64,000 nucleotides of DNA from Uloborus plumipes (lineage: Eukaryota > Arthropoda > Arachnida > Araneae > Uloboridae). Position 1 is the stretch's first letter, and each line of letters starts with the position of its first letter. A program made the translations under genes and the position numbers. The notes below the pieces were generated by a model. The model was not told the origin of the DNA and ran no database searches. It was given only the letters and a program-made list of their open reading frames with translations. The stretch lies in assembly GCA_038373865.1 (NCBI GenBank), contig JAXGGA010004505.1, positions 1 to 64,000 on the forward strand, given 5' to 3'. Shown here in pieces: positions 43,824 to 55,706 of this stretch.

Positions 43824-45467
43824 TTTTCTTTTTCGACATTTTTTAAATTTCGAACAGGATATTCGCTGTCCGTCCTATTTCTGAAAAAGTGTGAGAGTGT
43901 ACCAAAATCAAAGTGGTATTCCGTTTTTGGACGACTTCCTCTGGAATAGACCTCTTTTCTTCATAATAATCGTACGAGTACTATGGAGCTAAAATTGGCG
44001 CCCTTCGATTCAAACTTCCACGGCCTTTCTACCACTCAGTGCTGCCCTGGCATAAAATTGCATACACGTGTTTCTGAGTTACAAGAAGCAGCCCCCCCCC
44101 CCTTTTTTTTTAACACTGGAAAGAGGGTTAACTTGTAACCCCGAAACACGTGCGTAATATTGTTTGTTGTTTTTTAAATTTATTTTAACTGAAATCATTT
44201 AAATTTCTTATAAAAAATCATAGAATGACCATTTTTCGGAATATATTTAATTGCGAGCACAAATGCGGACTATTTCGATAAAATATATTGCTCGCACGTT
44301 TAAATATGGGGACAAGTGTTAAAAGTGGAGGCTCCCTCATCTGAAATAGGACGTATTATTGACTTCGTTAAATTTCACTTCGTTTCATGTTAAAAAACAT
44401 AACAGTATTAAATTTAACACTTTTAATAACTGTCAAATTTAAGATAAACCACAAAATTTTATGCTTCAGAAGGGTCATTTTGCGAGATAATCTCGTTACC
44501 AGACTAATATAGAATGTCACTTTAGTAAGGTGGCGCTAGCAGTGAAGGGCATTATTATTTGTTATGAGAAGAAAAACGTGGTCGGTGGGAATTTCGATTG
44601 TTAAACATGAAATAATTTTCAAAACAGGTAAAAAATTATCTTTTTCTAATTTTATTGATTATATTTACGTATTTTTAATAGATTCATGTGTCTCAGTTAT
44701 TTATTTTTGCCTTCGATCATACCTTTTGTCGGTAATCACGTTGAAAGCTAAGACTTGACAACAAAATGACAGGTGCCTTAGATCTAAAAATGGCGCCTTC
44801 TTTGAATGTCATGTGCTAACTTGTGAAAAGTATCGTTTATCATTCTATATATGGTGTTTTAATGCTCTTTTGTACTCAGAAATAAATCTTGTTGATCGGT
44901 TGAATATCTATTTATGCACATCAAGTGAAATTTTTCTGCTGTAACGTCTAGGGACAGCATTTTCTTAAATGTCAAACGTGCTGATGGTTTCATTTTGATT
45001 ATTGACACATCGACTTATACTTGTTATTTTGAAGCAAAATTATTATTTTTTAAAACTTTTTTCGCAAAAGTAGTTGTCTTATGTTCTCATGTATCGAGTT
45101 TTATTTTTTTTCGCCCCCAATTTTTCGGTTGGGATTTCGAAAAACTTTTGTTAACGTACTGTCTTTCTCGATTCCCTTTAATCAGACGGATTCAAATTAA
45201 CAAAATAGTGAATAATTAAAAATTATTCATATTTTCACTTAAGCGTCTTTTTTTTTTTTTTTAACTTTTAAATCAAGTGCTTGATTAAAGTTCGTTTAAA
45301 ATTTAAATTTGTCAGCCATGTTGCACTTGCACATGTCTGGTGGTTAAATAATTGTTGCTCACAAACCGATGCAATAGAAATCTGGAATATATCTGAGGGA
45401 TTTCTCAAATTTTTTTGTTACTTGCATAATGTAACAAAAAAAAAAAACTGTTTTCTTTGTTTTAGTT
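43824..45467. other. Intergenic, no gene seen
   Basis: Mixed AT-rich sequence. Short frames at 44564-44758, 44995-45219 and 45281-45511 have no recognisable domain and are not called. Confidence 0.4.
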
Positions 45468-45475
45468 GGGAAAAG

Positions 45476-45753
45476 CAGGGGTGCAGAATATGTCCGATCC
45501 GGCGATCCTAGATTGGGGGAAATTTGGATCTTTTGGGGAACTTTTTTACGAAAAATAAAGAGTGAATTGGGAAACCTCTTTTCCAAATTATAATTATTTC
45601 TTCTTTTTAAAATCACTCACAAATCATTTTCCGCTTTCTCATTAGAAGTTTAGTACACACGGATTGTTACTGGGGGTTAATCGTTAAATTTTGGGGAAAT
45701 TTTCGCACGGATTCGGGGAAATTTTGGATGGGAAAACATTTTCTGCACCCCTG
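45476..45753. mobile_element. hAT-type MITE, GGGAAAAG duplication
   Basis: The ends CAGGGGTGCAGAATATG and CATTTTCTGCACCCCTG are inverted repeats. A perfect 8-bp duplication GGGAAAAG flanks them (45468-45475 and 45754-45761). Internal GGGGAAATTT words recur. 278 bp, non-coding. Confidence 0.93.
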
Positions 45754-45761
45754 GGGAAAAG

Positions 45762-47419
45762 GTGTTTTGCAGTTTAACAAATAAATCTATTGTGTTAATT
45801 CAATCGGTGTCTTGTGGTTGTTTTGCACGTAATTTTTTCATTTATGAATTCCAAAGCATATGCACATAAAATTTTTATCTGCTGTGGGAAATTGCCCTTT
45901 TTTCCCATCAAATATGTGTTGTCACATTTTAGAAAATAGTAAAATAAGCTAATATTTAAAATAAAAAGAGTTGTAAAAGACAATGTATGGATGACATTTT
46001 AAACAAGTAAAGCATCTATGAATCTCCTTTCCCCAAATAAAAGGAAGGAAGTCCAAATAGAAATAATAAAATGCATATAAAGCCAGGAGTCTTGGCCCTA
46101 GGAAATTTGTGTCCCTTTACGGAACCTTCACGAAAATCCGATTGTGCAAAATGGATCCTTTACAGAAATTTTATCAACGAAAATAGACCCTTCACAAAAT
46201 TCTGGTAGACTGAAACAGACTTCTCATAATTCATTCATTGAAAGTGCTAGTCTGCTATAAAAATAACGAATATTTGGGGTATAACCTGATAATTTTTAAA
46301 ACTTGTTCAAAAGTTAATTACCGCAATAAACTTATTGACCAATCTGATCTGCTAATTCTGCAAAAAATTTCAATGTTGCAATTGGTGTCATACCCATGCA
46401 AAAAGTTTAAAATTCATTTTTCACTACATTATTTGAGTTTTGTCAAAAAAGCATCCTGTGAAAAATCCTGGACACTCCCTGAAACGCACACACATATGAA
46501 TATAAAAAATATCAAAATGATTGGAATGTGTTGTGTGGAGAAAAAACAAGTTTGATCTAATCAAAAATTGTGCGTGAGTTTAAAAAATGTGTGAGCAAGT
46601 GGATTTTCAAATACTTGGCACAAAATTAAATATTAGATCATAAAATGGGCTTAATACCTGCTTATTTTTAATACTGCTTTTTGGATTGTTTTTATGGAAG
46701 AGATTCTTAAGTTTTGGTGAGAATAATACAATATTTGCATTGAATTGTATATAAAAGCTGAGGAAAATTCAGCTCCTATAATGTGTCGAAAGTTGTCTTT
46801 TTCAAAAATCCCGGCAGAAAAAAAAGACTTCTAAGTGGGCTAGTTAATGTAAGAATTTCTAAAATGAAATGCATTGCCGACTAATTCTTGTCATGTTATT
46901 GTGCATCTCCATCATGATATAATTTAAGCATTTAAAATTAAAAAATATATTGTTGCAACAGTCCTTCATTAATATAAATACAAAACTATATATGCATAAT
47001 TTCAAATTTATTTCAATTAAAATGTGCTGCAATAGTGTAAATTTTTGGTGGAGCAAATTGAATATTATTTGCAATCAAAAGTTGCAACTGATTTTTAAAT
47101 TTCAGCTACGCATTCCATGTTTTTTGAAATGTATGAGACCTTTAATCTGGAAGACTCGAGACAATCTCCTTTCTGAGTTCCGAAAAATTCCTTATTTTCG
47201 ATCCTTCATCCCCAATTCAAAAAATAGTCAAGATTGTACTGTACAATATTCAGCAGTTTTATACATTTCAATAGTGTAGTCATTATTTTTCCTTTTTTCT
47301 ATATCCATCTGTATGAAAGCATCTTTTGATGTGCTATGGAGAAAAAAACAATAGTAGATGGTTGGCTTCAGCTTATGATTTGCTGATGTTGTTTTTTGAT
47401 ATTGGACATTATATGATTG
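45762..47419. other. Intergenic, no gene seen
   Basis: AT-rich. Frames at 46238-46555 and 46950-47279 lack any recognisable feature. Confidence 0.4.
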
Positions 47420-47424
47420 ACACA

Positions 47425-47672
47425 CAGGGCCTGTGCTGAAGATTCTATGTTGTTAGCCAGTAAATTAGACAAATTTCAAAACTACTTGATCGTCAAATTT
47501 ACAAAGTATTAGTCTGAGATTGAATTCAACTAACTTTAATTTGTATTTTACTGCATATATTTTTATTGAAATTTTAAAGATCTTTCCATTCGTCAACATT
47601 TCAACCTTGTTCAACTTTTTTTGCCAGATTTACGATGTTATCGCATTTGGCGAATGCTTAGCGCGGGCCCTG
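47425..47672. mobile_element. MITE with CAGGGCCyGyGC termini (copy 3)
   Basis: It begins CAGGGCCTGTGCTGAAG and ends CTTAGCGCGGGCCCTG, flanked by ACACA on both sides. It shares GCATTTGGCGAATGCTTAGCGC with the copies at 4977-6760 and 51077-51332. Confidence 0.8.
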
Positions 47673-47677
47673 ACACA

Positions 47678-48647
47678 ATAAATTAATCCAGTACGGCACA
47701 TAGCACACCCCACGGCACAAGGTTTAAGGGTGCACAATCGAAGGAAACAGCACTATGAGACACGGAAATTTTCTTCAAAATAGTTTTAACAAAGCGTCGG
47801 GGAGGGGCACCTAAGTCTCTGTACGCTACTAAATAACCCATATTCACGCTGAAAAATAACCTTAACCGCTGTCCGAAATTACGGTCACGTCCATAGGACC
47901 AGTGTCTGTATATCGGTGCAAAATTTAAATTTAAATCCTGGTTTAATTTTAATTGTGCAAACATGAACTCTGTCAAAAAATTTTTATGGCATGTTTATCT
48001 AAGGTACCATGGTTTCCTACCAGACTTAAGGTCAATTACAAGAAAGCATCTTCGATTACGATTACAAGCATGAAAAATACCGGATTATAATTACAATTAA
48101 GACTATAGGTAACAGAGTAATTACAACAATGAATACAACTGCTTAAAAACATAATCAATTAAAATTATGACATGCCAATTACTATTGTTTTCAATTGCAA
48201 AAAAAAAGACATAAACATGCATATTATTTGTAGACTAGAGAAATGTAATTATGATTGTGGGGTGAAAAAAGTGAGGAGTACAATGTAAACGTAAATAATA
48301 ATCAAGTAGTTTTGTTGACACATTTTTGCTTTTTGAAGGTTAATGGAAACTTCGATGTTGACACATTTCCAATCCTAAAATAACATTTCATATGGTATAT
48401 TATATTGTGGTATGGCTAGTATATTATGTTTGACACTGTATTTATCAAATCCAATTCGGATTGGAGCTTTCTGATCTCCTAAAATAAGCGAAGGACTTGA
48501 AGCTGAATATTGCACCTAACAAGCAATATTTAGCTTTATTTTGATTTTAAAAATTGTTAGATTATCTTATCTTTTAAAAGGTAATGTGGGAAATAGAAAT
48601 AACTTAATACCCTACACATTTATTACTTTAGTGTACATGAAACAAAT
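47678..48647. other. Intergenic, no gene seen
   Basis: A 97-codon minus-strand frame at 47683-47976 shows no known domain. The part 48040-48180 is rich in GATTAC/GTAATTAC words and may be an old repeat. Confidence 0.4.
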
Positions 48648-50922
48648 CGCACATCCAGAATGAAAGGGGCACATCTCAAAATAGCTGTTTTGAGAAAGAT
48701 CGATTTGAAAATTTAAATTTTTTTAAATCCTTGCCCTGGCTCTAATAAATTATTACAACTAGCCAAACTTTCATTGTTTGGTTGATTAAAGGTTTTGCTA
48801 GGTGACTATGGTGTGCGTTTCTCGGCCAATTTTAAATGAGTCAGTAATCAAGGACGTATTTAAGGGGGGGGTCCAGGGGGTCCGGACCCCCCCCAAACCG
48901 GATGTCTTTTATCATAGTTTTCATCACTTACCTCAAAAAACCATAACCAAGACAGAAGGTGCTGTTTTCCTTTAAGTATTCCCATTAACTGAAAAGTTTT
49001 TAACTTCCAAGTCAATTCAGAACACGAGAACCTCCAAATGATTGTGCAAATTTTCTGCAGTATCTTCAAATTAATGAAGAAATTTCACAGAAATCTGTAA
49101 AATTTCTGCAGATTTCGTGTAGAAATTTGTTAAATAATCAAATTTCCCTGCGAAAATGCCGAGTTTGAGTCAAATCAGTGTCATTTACGGGAAAATTAGA
49201 TCTACTAAGTAAAACCTGTGCAGAAAATGTACAGATTTTTTAAAAAAATTTGGCGATTTCATATTACTAAAAAACCATGTACGTAGATTATATCTATTTA
49301 TGTATGTAAGTCAGTATATAACTGTCCCCGAACGCCAGTGAAATGATCATCGAACGAGATATCGATAAATTCGTAATTTTTTAGGCCTTGTGTTCGACTA
49401 ATTTACATAATTTTACGATTTTCATTAGCGGGCATAATCAATTATATCTATATATTATTATATAAGCCGTCTTTTTTCTCCCACCGTTTTTTTCGAAATT
49501 TCGGATTCTGCTTCGCAAGTGGTGAATAATTTCTCCAATTAAACTGTGTTTGTTAAAGCTTTTAAATGAAAAAATTAGAAAATGGGTAAGTTTGGAGATT
49601 CTATTTCGTATTGTCGAAAGAATTTTATAAACTTAAATAAAGAAAATTAATTCAATGTTTAAAAGTAAAACCTTGCAAATATTATCGTCCAGAGCATAGT
49701 TGAATTTTGTATGAAGTGTTGTTAAAATCGAACAAGGGTTTAGAATTACATTATAATAGAATTCATACAGCTGTGCATTCGATTCTATAGATAGTAGTTA
49801 GTTGGGGAGGCGGGAGGGGGGGTGGCAACAAAATGAACATAAATATATACATTTTTTTTTAATATATTACCAAGTTTAATATTTTGTTGAAGTATTAGCA
49901 ACATTTTTCCTAATAATTCCTGAAAAAGTATTTGTCTTCTGATTTTCTTTTATTGTGAAATTTTTCTTCGAAGGAATTATATACCACTCTTTTTCGAAGC
50001 ATAAACATAAATGTTTCAGCGAATGAAATGAGATATGATGAATTTTTTTTTTTCTTCACATTTAGAGTTTTCGTATGGATGACTGTTATTAATTGCCAAA
50101 ATTAATTTACTACCGCATTTTTTAAAATTAATTATACTTAATTTCATTATCAATTTTAATTAATTATATTTTGTTTCACATTATATATTAATAATTATTA
50201 TAGTTTTAATTTAATTAGTGCTAATGTAACAAACAATTAATATACTTCTGATTTATCTTTCGTGACCTTGGACCCCCCCCTAAACAAAGTTCTGGATACG
50301 TGCTTGTCAGTAATTAATGAGAAGTGCCCCTTTCATTCTTCATTTTCGTGGAGAATGAAAGGGGCACATCTCAAAATAGCTATTCTTATAGGCATCGGCA
50401 TATACACCCTTTAATTTTTTTTTTTTTGAGTTCTTGTTGTGACTTATCCTACATATCGCTGTTTCATTTCAGAACGATATTAAATCAAATTTTAATTCCT
50501 AATGATTTTACGCTAGGTTGCATAATACTATTCTTGTTCTAAAAAAAGGAACCCTTCATAAATTACTTGTGCAAAAACAATTTATACTTAATAACAAACA
50601 ATTAAAACTGGTGTCATTTTAAAACAAATCAAAATTACGGTTTTCTTAATTTTTTTTAAAAAAAAGTACTAACTAAAATTTGCACCAATGACGCTCGGCA
50701 AACTATGATTTTCAAAGATGTGCCCCTTTCAAACTCAATTCTCCCTTCACAATCGGCAGAATCAACAGAATGATAAGGGCATAAGTTGCTTTTTAGCTGC
50801 GACTGTTAACTGTAGAAAAAAATGGGTTAGTTTCTCATGTAAGGTGTACTAAGATATGCTTTTTAAAGATATTTCCAAAAAATGCATTTTTTGAGGTGTG
50901 CCCCTTTCATTCTGGATGTGCG
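48648..50922. mobile_element. DNA element with 26-bp CGCACATCCAGAATG termini, carrying a nested hAT MITE
   Basis: CGCACATCCAGAATGAAAGG at the left and CCTTTCATTCTGGATGTGCG at the right are inverted, continuing to about 26 bp. AAAT flanks both sides (possible 4-bp duplication). A GAATGAAAGGGGCACATCTC segment recurs inside near 50351. Without the nested insertion and its duplication it would be about 0.8 kb. Non-coding. Confidence 0.85.
48849..50306. mobile_element. hAT-type element, TCAGTAAT duplication, nested
   Basis: It starts CAAGGACGTATTTAAGGGGG and ends CTGGATACGTGCTTG. A perfect 8-bp duplication TCAGTAAT flanks it (48841-48848 and 50307-50314). Subterminal GGTCCGGACCCCCCCC and GGACCCCCCCCTAAAC match in style the other G/C-tract hAT MITEs. 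1458 bp, AT-rich interior without a transposase frame. Confidence 0.92.
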
Positions 50923-51076
50923 AAATGTCAAATGTGCAAACATTATGGAAAAAATAGTAATATTATGTTGTATCAAATCAAGCTTTTTTTTAACGCTTGC
51001 GCTGGGGTCCTCGAAGTTAGTAACTATTCAGGAGAGGGTCAGCGGAGGTTCGGACTTCGGGAACCACTGCATTATT

Positions 51077-51332
51077 CAGGGACCGCGCTAAGCATTCGCC
51101 ACCTCGCCAAATGCGATAAAATGGAAAATTCGGCGAAAAAAATTCTGATTTGGCTAAAATATTGGCGAATGGAAAACTTTCAGAAATTTTTACTTGGGAA
51201 AAAAATGCATGTATTATATTAAAAAAACAAATAATAAAAATTCTTTGACTAAAACTCTCGAAGTTTGGCTAAGACTTTTGAAATTTGGCTAATTTATTGG
51301 CTAACAACTGAAAATCCTTAGCGCGGTCCCTG
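51077..51332. mobile_element. MITE with CAGGGACCGCGCTAAG termini (copy 2)
   Basis: Perfect inverted ends CAGGGACCGCGCTAAG and CTTAGCGCGGTCCCTG, flanked by ATTATT on both sides (51071-51076 and 51333-51338). Nearly identical in its left half to the copy in SF1 intron 1 (for example CATTCGCCACCTCGCCAAATG). Confidence 0.93.
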
Positions 51333-51338
51333 ATTATT

Positions 51339-51963
51339 GTATTATTTGTGTGGTTCCCGTAGTAAGATTAACATGTAATGATAACTGGAATACTAAAACT
51401 AACATTATTTTTTGAACTACTGAAAAAAGTAAGGTTGTGACTATTTTGGGTCAAGCAATACTTAAGAAGAAAAATGTAAACTAAAAAATGCTAGGGAAAT
51501 ATTTTGATGATCAAAGTCATTGTATTTTAAACTGCAGTGCAACAAGTGTCATGCTGAGTACTTGGCCAAAGTGCTACTCCGTACGCCCCAGTATTAAGTT
51601 ATGTGTAGCAATTATAAAACATTTTTAAATTCGATGTTAATTTTAATATGTTCTGTTTATTTGTCATATGAAAGTCCAATGCCAGTTATATGCATTTACA
51701 AAGTTAAAAGTAGAGATAAGATGCTGTAAAATTCTTCAGTAAAGATTAAAATCTTCGATGAAATAAGTAACAAACTGATGTCGATAAGAAAGTTACATTT
51801 GTTTTGCTTTAAGTTTTAATTTGATTCTTGTTTTTAATTCTATTACGCTATATAAATTAAATTTGATTTTAATCATATCCATTAAAATTAAAATGCTTTT
51901 AACATCATGCCAAGATTCACACTAAAGAAAATTCAAAGGTGGGACTTTTTAGCTTGTTAAGTA
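51339..51963. other. Intergenic, no gene seen
   Basis: AT-rich; nothing recognised. Confidence 0.4.
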
Positions 51964-51989
51964 TAGTCCAGTCAATGAAGCTAAAAAAA

Positions 51990-52530
51990 TGGCGTTGTCG
52001 CAACTAATTTAGGGAAAGCTGAATTTTTGCAGGATGTTAGTACACCTAGTGTACACTAAAAAAATACAAAGTCCCGACCTCCACCCCTCTTGCTTTCCCC
52101 CCCACCCCCTCCGAAACATTGCAAGAGCACTACTATGATTATACGCTTTTCGTGTCACAACTAATTAGGGGCAGGCTTAATTTTTGCAGGATGTTAGTAC
52201 ATCGAGTGTACACTAAAAAAAACACCCAGTCCCGACCTCCACCCCTCTTGCTTTTTCCCCCACCCCCTCCGAGACATTGCAAGAGCAGTACTATGGTTAT
52301 ACGCTTTTCGTGTCACAACTAACTAGGGGAAGGCTGATTTTTTGTTTCAAGACGTTAGTATACAAAGTAAACACTGTAAAAACACTAAGTCCCGACCCCC
52401 AACCCTCTTGCTTCCCCTCCCCCCACCCACCACCTCTGAAACATTGTAAGAGCAGTACTATGATTTTTGCTTACAGCTGGAAAACTAATGGTGTTGTTGG
52501 GGTGTTTCTTCTTTTACTCCACTTCTTAGT
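51990..52530. repeat. ~165-bp tandem units, left arm
   Basis: Three units carrying TCACAACTAATTAGGG, GATGTTAGTACA, GTGTACACTAAAAAAA, AGTCCCGACC, CCACCCC..GAAACATTGCAAGAGC and TATGATTATACGCTTTTCGTG begin near 51995, 52155 and 52315. A more diverged unit lies at about 52665-52800. Confidence 0.9.
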
Positions 52531-52540
52531 GTACTAAAAA

Positions 52541-54490
52541 CTTGTGATGCTCAACCTGTGGCCCGCAGGCCGCATTCGGCCCGCAAAACAGATCCATGTG
52601 ACACGTTGTTTTTCGAAATATTACGTTTCGGGGATGCTCATTTCTGAAAAAGTTTTTGAATTTTTAAGAGATGTTAGTACATAAAGTATACACTAAAAAA
52701 AGTAAAAGTTCCGACTCCCAACCTTCTTGCCTCCCCCCCCCCCCATTCAGACACCTTATAAGAACAGTACATTGGCTAAATGCGTGTTCTTCGTAAACAA
52801 ATGATGTTACCGTGTTGCTTTGTATATTATTTCACTCCTATCCATTTATAAAATAAGTTGTGAATTTATTTGAAGATGGGATTGTCTAGGAGACTTTTGA
52901 GGCAAATAAAGCTGTTTTTTAATATACAGGGGACATTTGTTGCATGCAAAAGTTTGGTGACTAAAACTTTCAAGGAAATAGTAGAACCATACTTAAATTA
53001 TATACTTTGCAATTATAAAAATAAGTGACAGCGGCTTTCGAACAAAACTACAAGAACAAGAAAGAAGAGCATCAAAGAAATTTTCTCACACAATTGAAGG
53101 ACTTAGGAGATGAAGAGGTTATGTGACAAAACAGAAATTGCGAGCTACTAAAGTTCAAAGTTTTATTGTAGCAGTTGTTGCAGCTGTTTTGTTTTCTGGT
53201 TTCGCCATTAATGTGAGTATGAAAGTGTTTTAATTAATGATGTCTACTTCTTTATTTACAAAGTTTTATTTGCTTACATGTATCCATTGCTTACCATTGT
53301 CCAGAGTGTTCATTTTTCAAAATGCAACATAGCCCCTTTATCCACCAAGCCCTTCAATTGTTTTTGATGAAAATACAGTTTGCACAACGCAACAAGATTT
53401 TCTAGCAAACCTTCAAAACAAGAAAAGATTAATAGAAATAGAACAATATTTGTTGCTGAAGCTGTTAATGAGGTTTTTCCAGAGGATGACGCCGACATCA
53501 TTGTCAACCAAGCCATTAAGAATGTGAAAAATAATAATACTACTGTTGTTGTGAGAACTGATGTTGATCTCTTGGTTTTTCTTGTAGCCTTAACTCCTCA
53601 ACATGATGTCACACTTCTCTTCTTAAAGCCTTCATCTTCAGTGTCTAAAGTTCACTCTGTCAATTTCCTAATAAATAAACATGTGGAGCAGCAAACTGCA
53701 CTACTTTTTGCTCATGCAATGACTGGTTGCGACACGACACTGGCTTTCTATGGACTAGGGAAAAAAAAGCTGTCGACTTGATACGTTTTTCAACTGAAGC
53801 TAAAGCTTAGGCTGAACTTTTCCCAAAACAAGCTATTACAAAAGAAACAAATGTAGAAAGTAGAGAACAGTTTATCCTTACTATGTACAATTTATCACAG
53901 TATGAAACCCTAAATGAAGCCAGATATTTTAAGTATAAGCAACTAATCGCCAAAATGTCCCTTAAGTCAACTTTTGATTTAGCAAAACTTCCACTAACTG
54001 CAGATGCCACTCAACAGCATTGTTTAAGTCTTTACCATCAAAGATTCAAACTTAGTTAGGTTTTAAACTTCCACCAGAAGAGTGTGGTTGGAAATATACT
54101 TCAAGAAATAGACTGATTTCTAAGCCCATGACAATTATCCCTGCTCCAAGTGACCTTCTCCTATTAATATCTTGCAATTATAAAAAACATAGTGTGTTAC
54201 AAACTGTAGCTGTCGTAAAGCTGGGTTCGATTGCACGTCAATGCGTGGAAACTGTAGTGGAATGCATTGTAACAATATTTCGGACCAAGTGAATGAAATG
54301 TGAGATATTGACCACTAATAAAGGAATAATTGTTGCCAGCATTTCTTCGTGCTTTTTCTTTTTGCTAAATGCAACTTGTTTTTCAGAAACGAATTGCCTA
54401 GAGTCGTAACATTTCGCAAAACAACGAGTCACACAGATAAGTTTCAAGAGCCGGATGCGGCCCGAGGGCAGTAGGCTGGGCACCACTGGT
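52541..54490. mobile_element. hAT-like element with GGCCCGC-type termini, inserted in the foldback
   Basis: The left end CTTGTGATGCTCAACCTGTGG then CCCGCAGGCCGCATTCGGCCC and the right end CGGATGCGGCCCGAGGGCAG, AGGCTGGGCACCACTGG are imperfect inverted repeats of a terminus type common in arthropod hAT-like MITEs. No clean duplication could be read, so the boundaries are approximate. It encloses the pseudogene at 53380-54290. Confidence 0.6.
53380..54290 (+). pseudogene. Decayed TE-associated gene: PIN/FEN-like region plus Cys-rich tail
   Basis: The first part (53380-53781, 133 codons) reads DADIIVNQAIKN, VVVRTDVDLLVFLVAL, LLFLKPSS, LLFAHAMTGCDTTLAFYGLGKKK. The spaced acidic residues D..D (DVDLL) and the GCDTT block recall the Asp clusters of PIN/FEN nucleases and are typical of a family of long uncharacterised transposon-linked proteins in arthropods. 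After a stop the similarity continues (REQFILTMYNLSQYETLNEARYFKY, LPLTADATQQHCLSLYHQR), then in another frame LPPEECGWKY and PAPSDLLLLISC, and in a third CSCRKAGFDCTSMRGNCSGMHCN, a CXC-like cluster. At least two stops and two frame changes make it dead. The N-terminal part upstream of 53380 is unreadable. Nuclease function is inference. Confidence 0.65.
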
Positions 54491-54539
54491 TTATAATATT
54501 GTAAGAAGTGAAATAAAAACGGAACGACCCTGTGTTATT

Positions 54540-55200
54540 AGTTTTTGAGCTGTAAGCGTATAATCATAGGACTGCTCTTGCAATGTGTCGGAGGGGGTGG
54601 GGGCTTGTGGGGTGGGGGTCAGCAATAGGGGTGAGGATCGGGACTTAGTGTTTTTTTAGTGTATACTTTGAACACTAACATCTGGAAACAAATCGATTTC
54701 CCTCAATTAGTTGCGACACGCAAAGCATATAATCATAGTACCGCTCTTATGTTTCGGAGGTGGGGGTAGGGGGGGGGAGCAAGAGGGTTGGGGTTCGGGA
54801 CTTTGTCTTTTTATAGTGTATACTTTGTATACTAACGTCTTGAAACAAAAAATCAGCCTTCCCCTAATTATTTGTGACACGAAAAGCGTATAACCATAGT
54901 ACTGCTCTTGCAATGTTTCGGAGGGGGTGGGGGAAAACGAGAGGTGGAGGTCGGGACTGGGTGTTTTTTTAGTGTACACTCGATGTACTAACGTCCTGCA
55001 AAAATTAAGCCTTCCCCTAATTAGTTGTGACATGAAAAGCGTATAATCATAGTAGTGCTTTTGCAATGTTTCGGAGGGGGTGTGGGGGAAAGCAAGAGGG
55101 GTGGAGGTCGGGACTTTGTATTTTTTTAGTGTACACTAGGTGTACTAACATCCTGCAAAAATTCAGCTTTCCCTAAATTAGTTGCGACACGATGTCTTTA
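54540..55200. repeat. ~175-bp tandem units, right arm (inverted)
   Basis: Four reverse-complement units of the left-arm repeat begin near 54550, 54715, 54885 and 55040. Each has a G-rich stretch (GGAGGGGGTGGGGG) where the left arm has the C-rich one. Confidence 0.9.
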
Positions 55201-55212
55201 TTGACTGGACTA

Positions 55213-55701
55213 GTAGGGTTTGTATATAAGGACAACTTGCAAATTGATTTTTAGTGAGATTTTGGAAAATACTGTGGGAATCGCACTGTCCTATGTTTGG
55301 ATGTAAAACCTGCATCATGCCATTTATTAAGTTTTTGGGTGTAATAATCTGTGTTTTGAAAAATAATAATTTCACTTGCAGTTTTCTTTGTACAGTAACA
55401 AAATAAATCAATAATTGAAAAACATAAATTTTGTTGAAAAAATATTTTTAGAAATATGATTTAAAGGTGTAAAAATATATATTCTGATTTAATTTTAAAA
55501 AGTTATATTTTTTAAAGGGAAAAGAAAACTTTTTTTTTTTTTTGAATCCTAGTAACAGACTTATATATTAATGTAAGCTATTTTATCTGTACCTCAGAAC
55601 CAGACTGACGTAAGTCCATTTTTGTAACTTTTCAGTAGAGGGGAAAATTGATTGTCGGATGCATGCAAAGAATGGGACTGGCGCTCTTTTGATGCAGCTA
55701 A
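55213..55701. other. Intergenic, no gene seen
   Basis: AT-rich spacer up to the copia target duplication. Confidence 0.4.
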
Positions 55702-55706
55702 ATAAT

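Larger units (their letters stand above)
51964..55212. mobile_element. Foldback-type element with tandem-repeat arms
   Basis: Termini TAGTCCAGTCAAT and ATTGACTGGACTA are inverted; GTA flanks both sides. Each arm (about 51964-52530 and 54500-55212) is built from ~165-180-bp tandem units in mirrored order, with the outermost units nearly identical (CAACTAATTTAGGGAAAGC and its complement). The centre contains a second element (about 52541-54490) with a decayed gene. Confidence 0.85.

Noticed and set aside
47683..47976. 97-codon minus-strand frame
   Set aside because: No recognisable family, no neighbouring exon signals.
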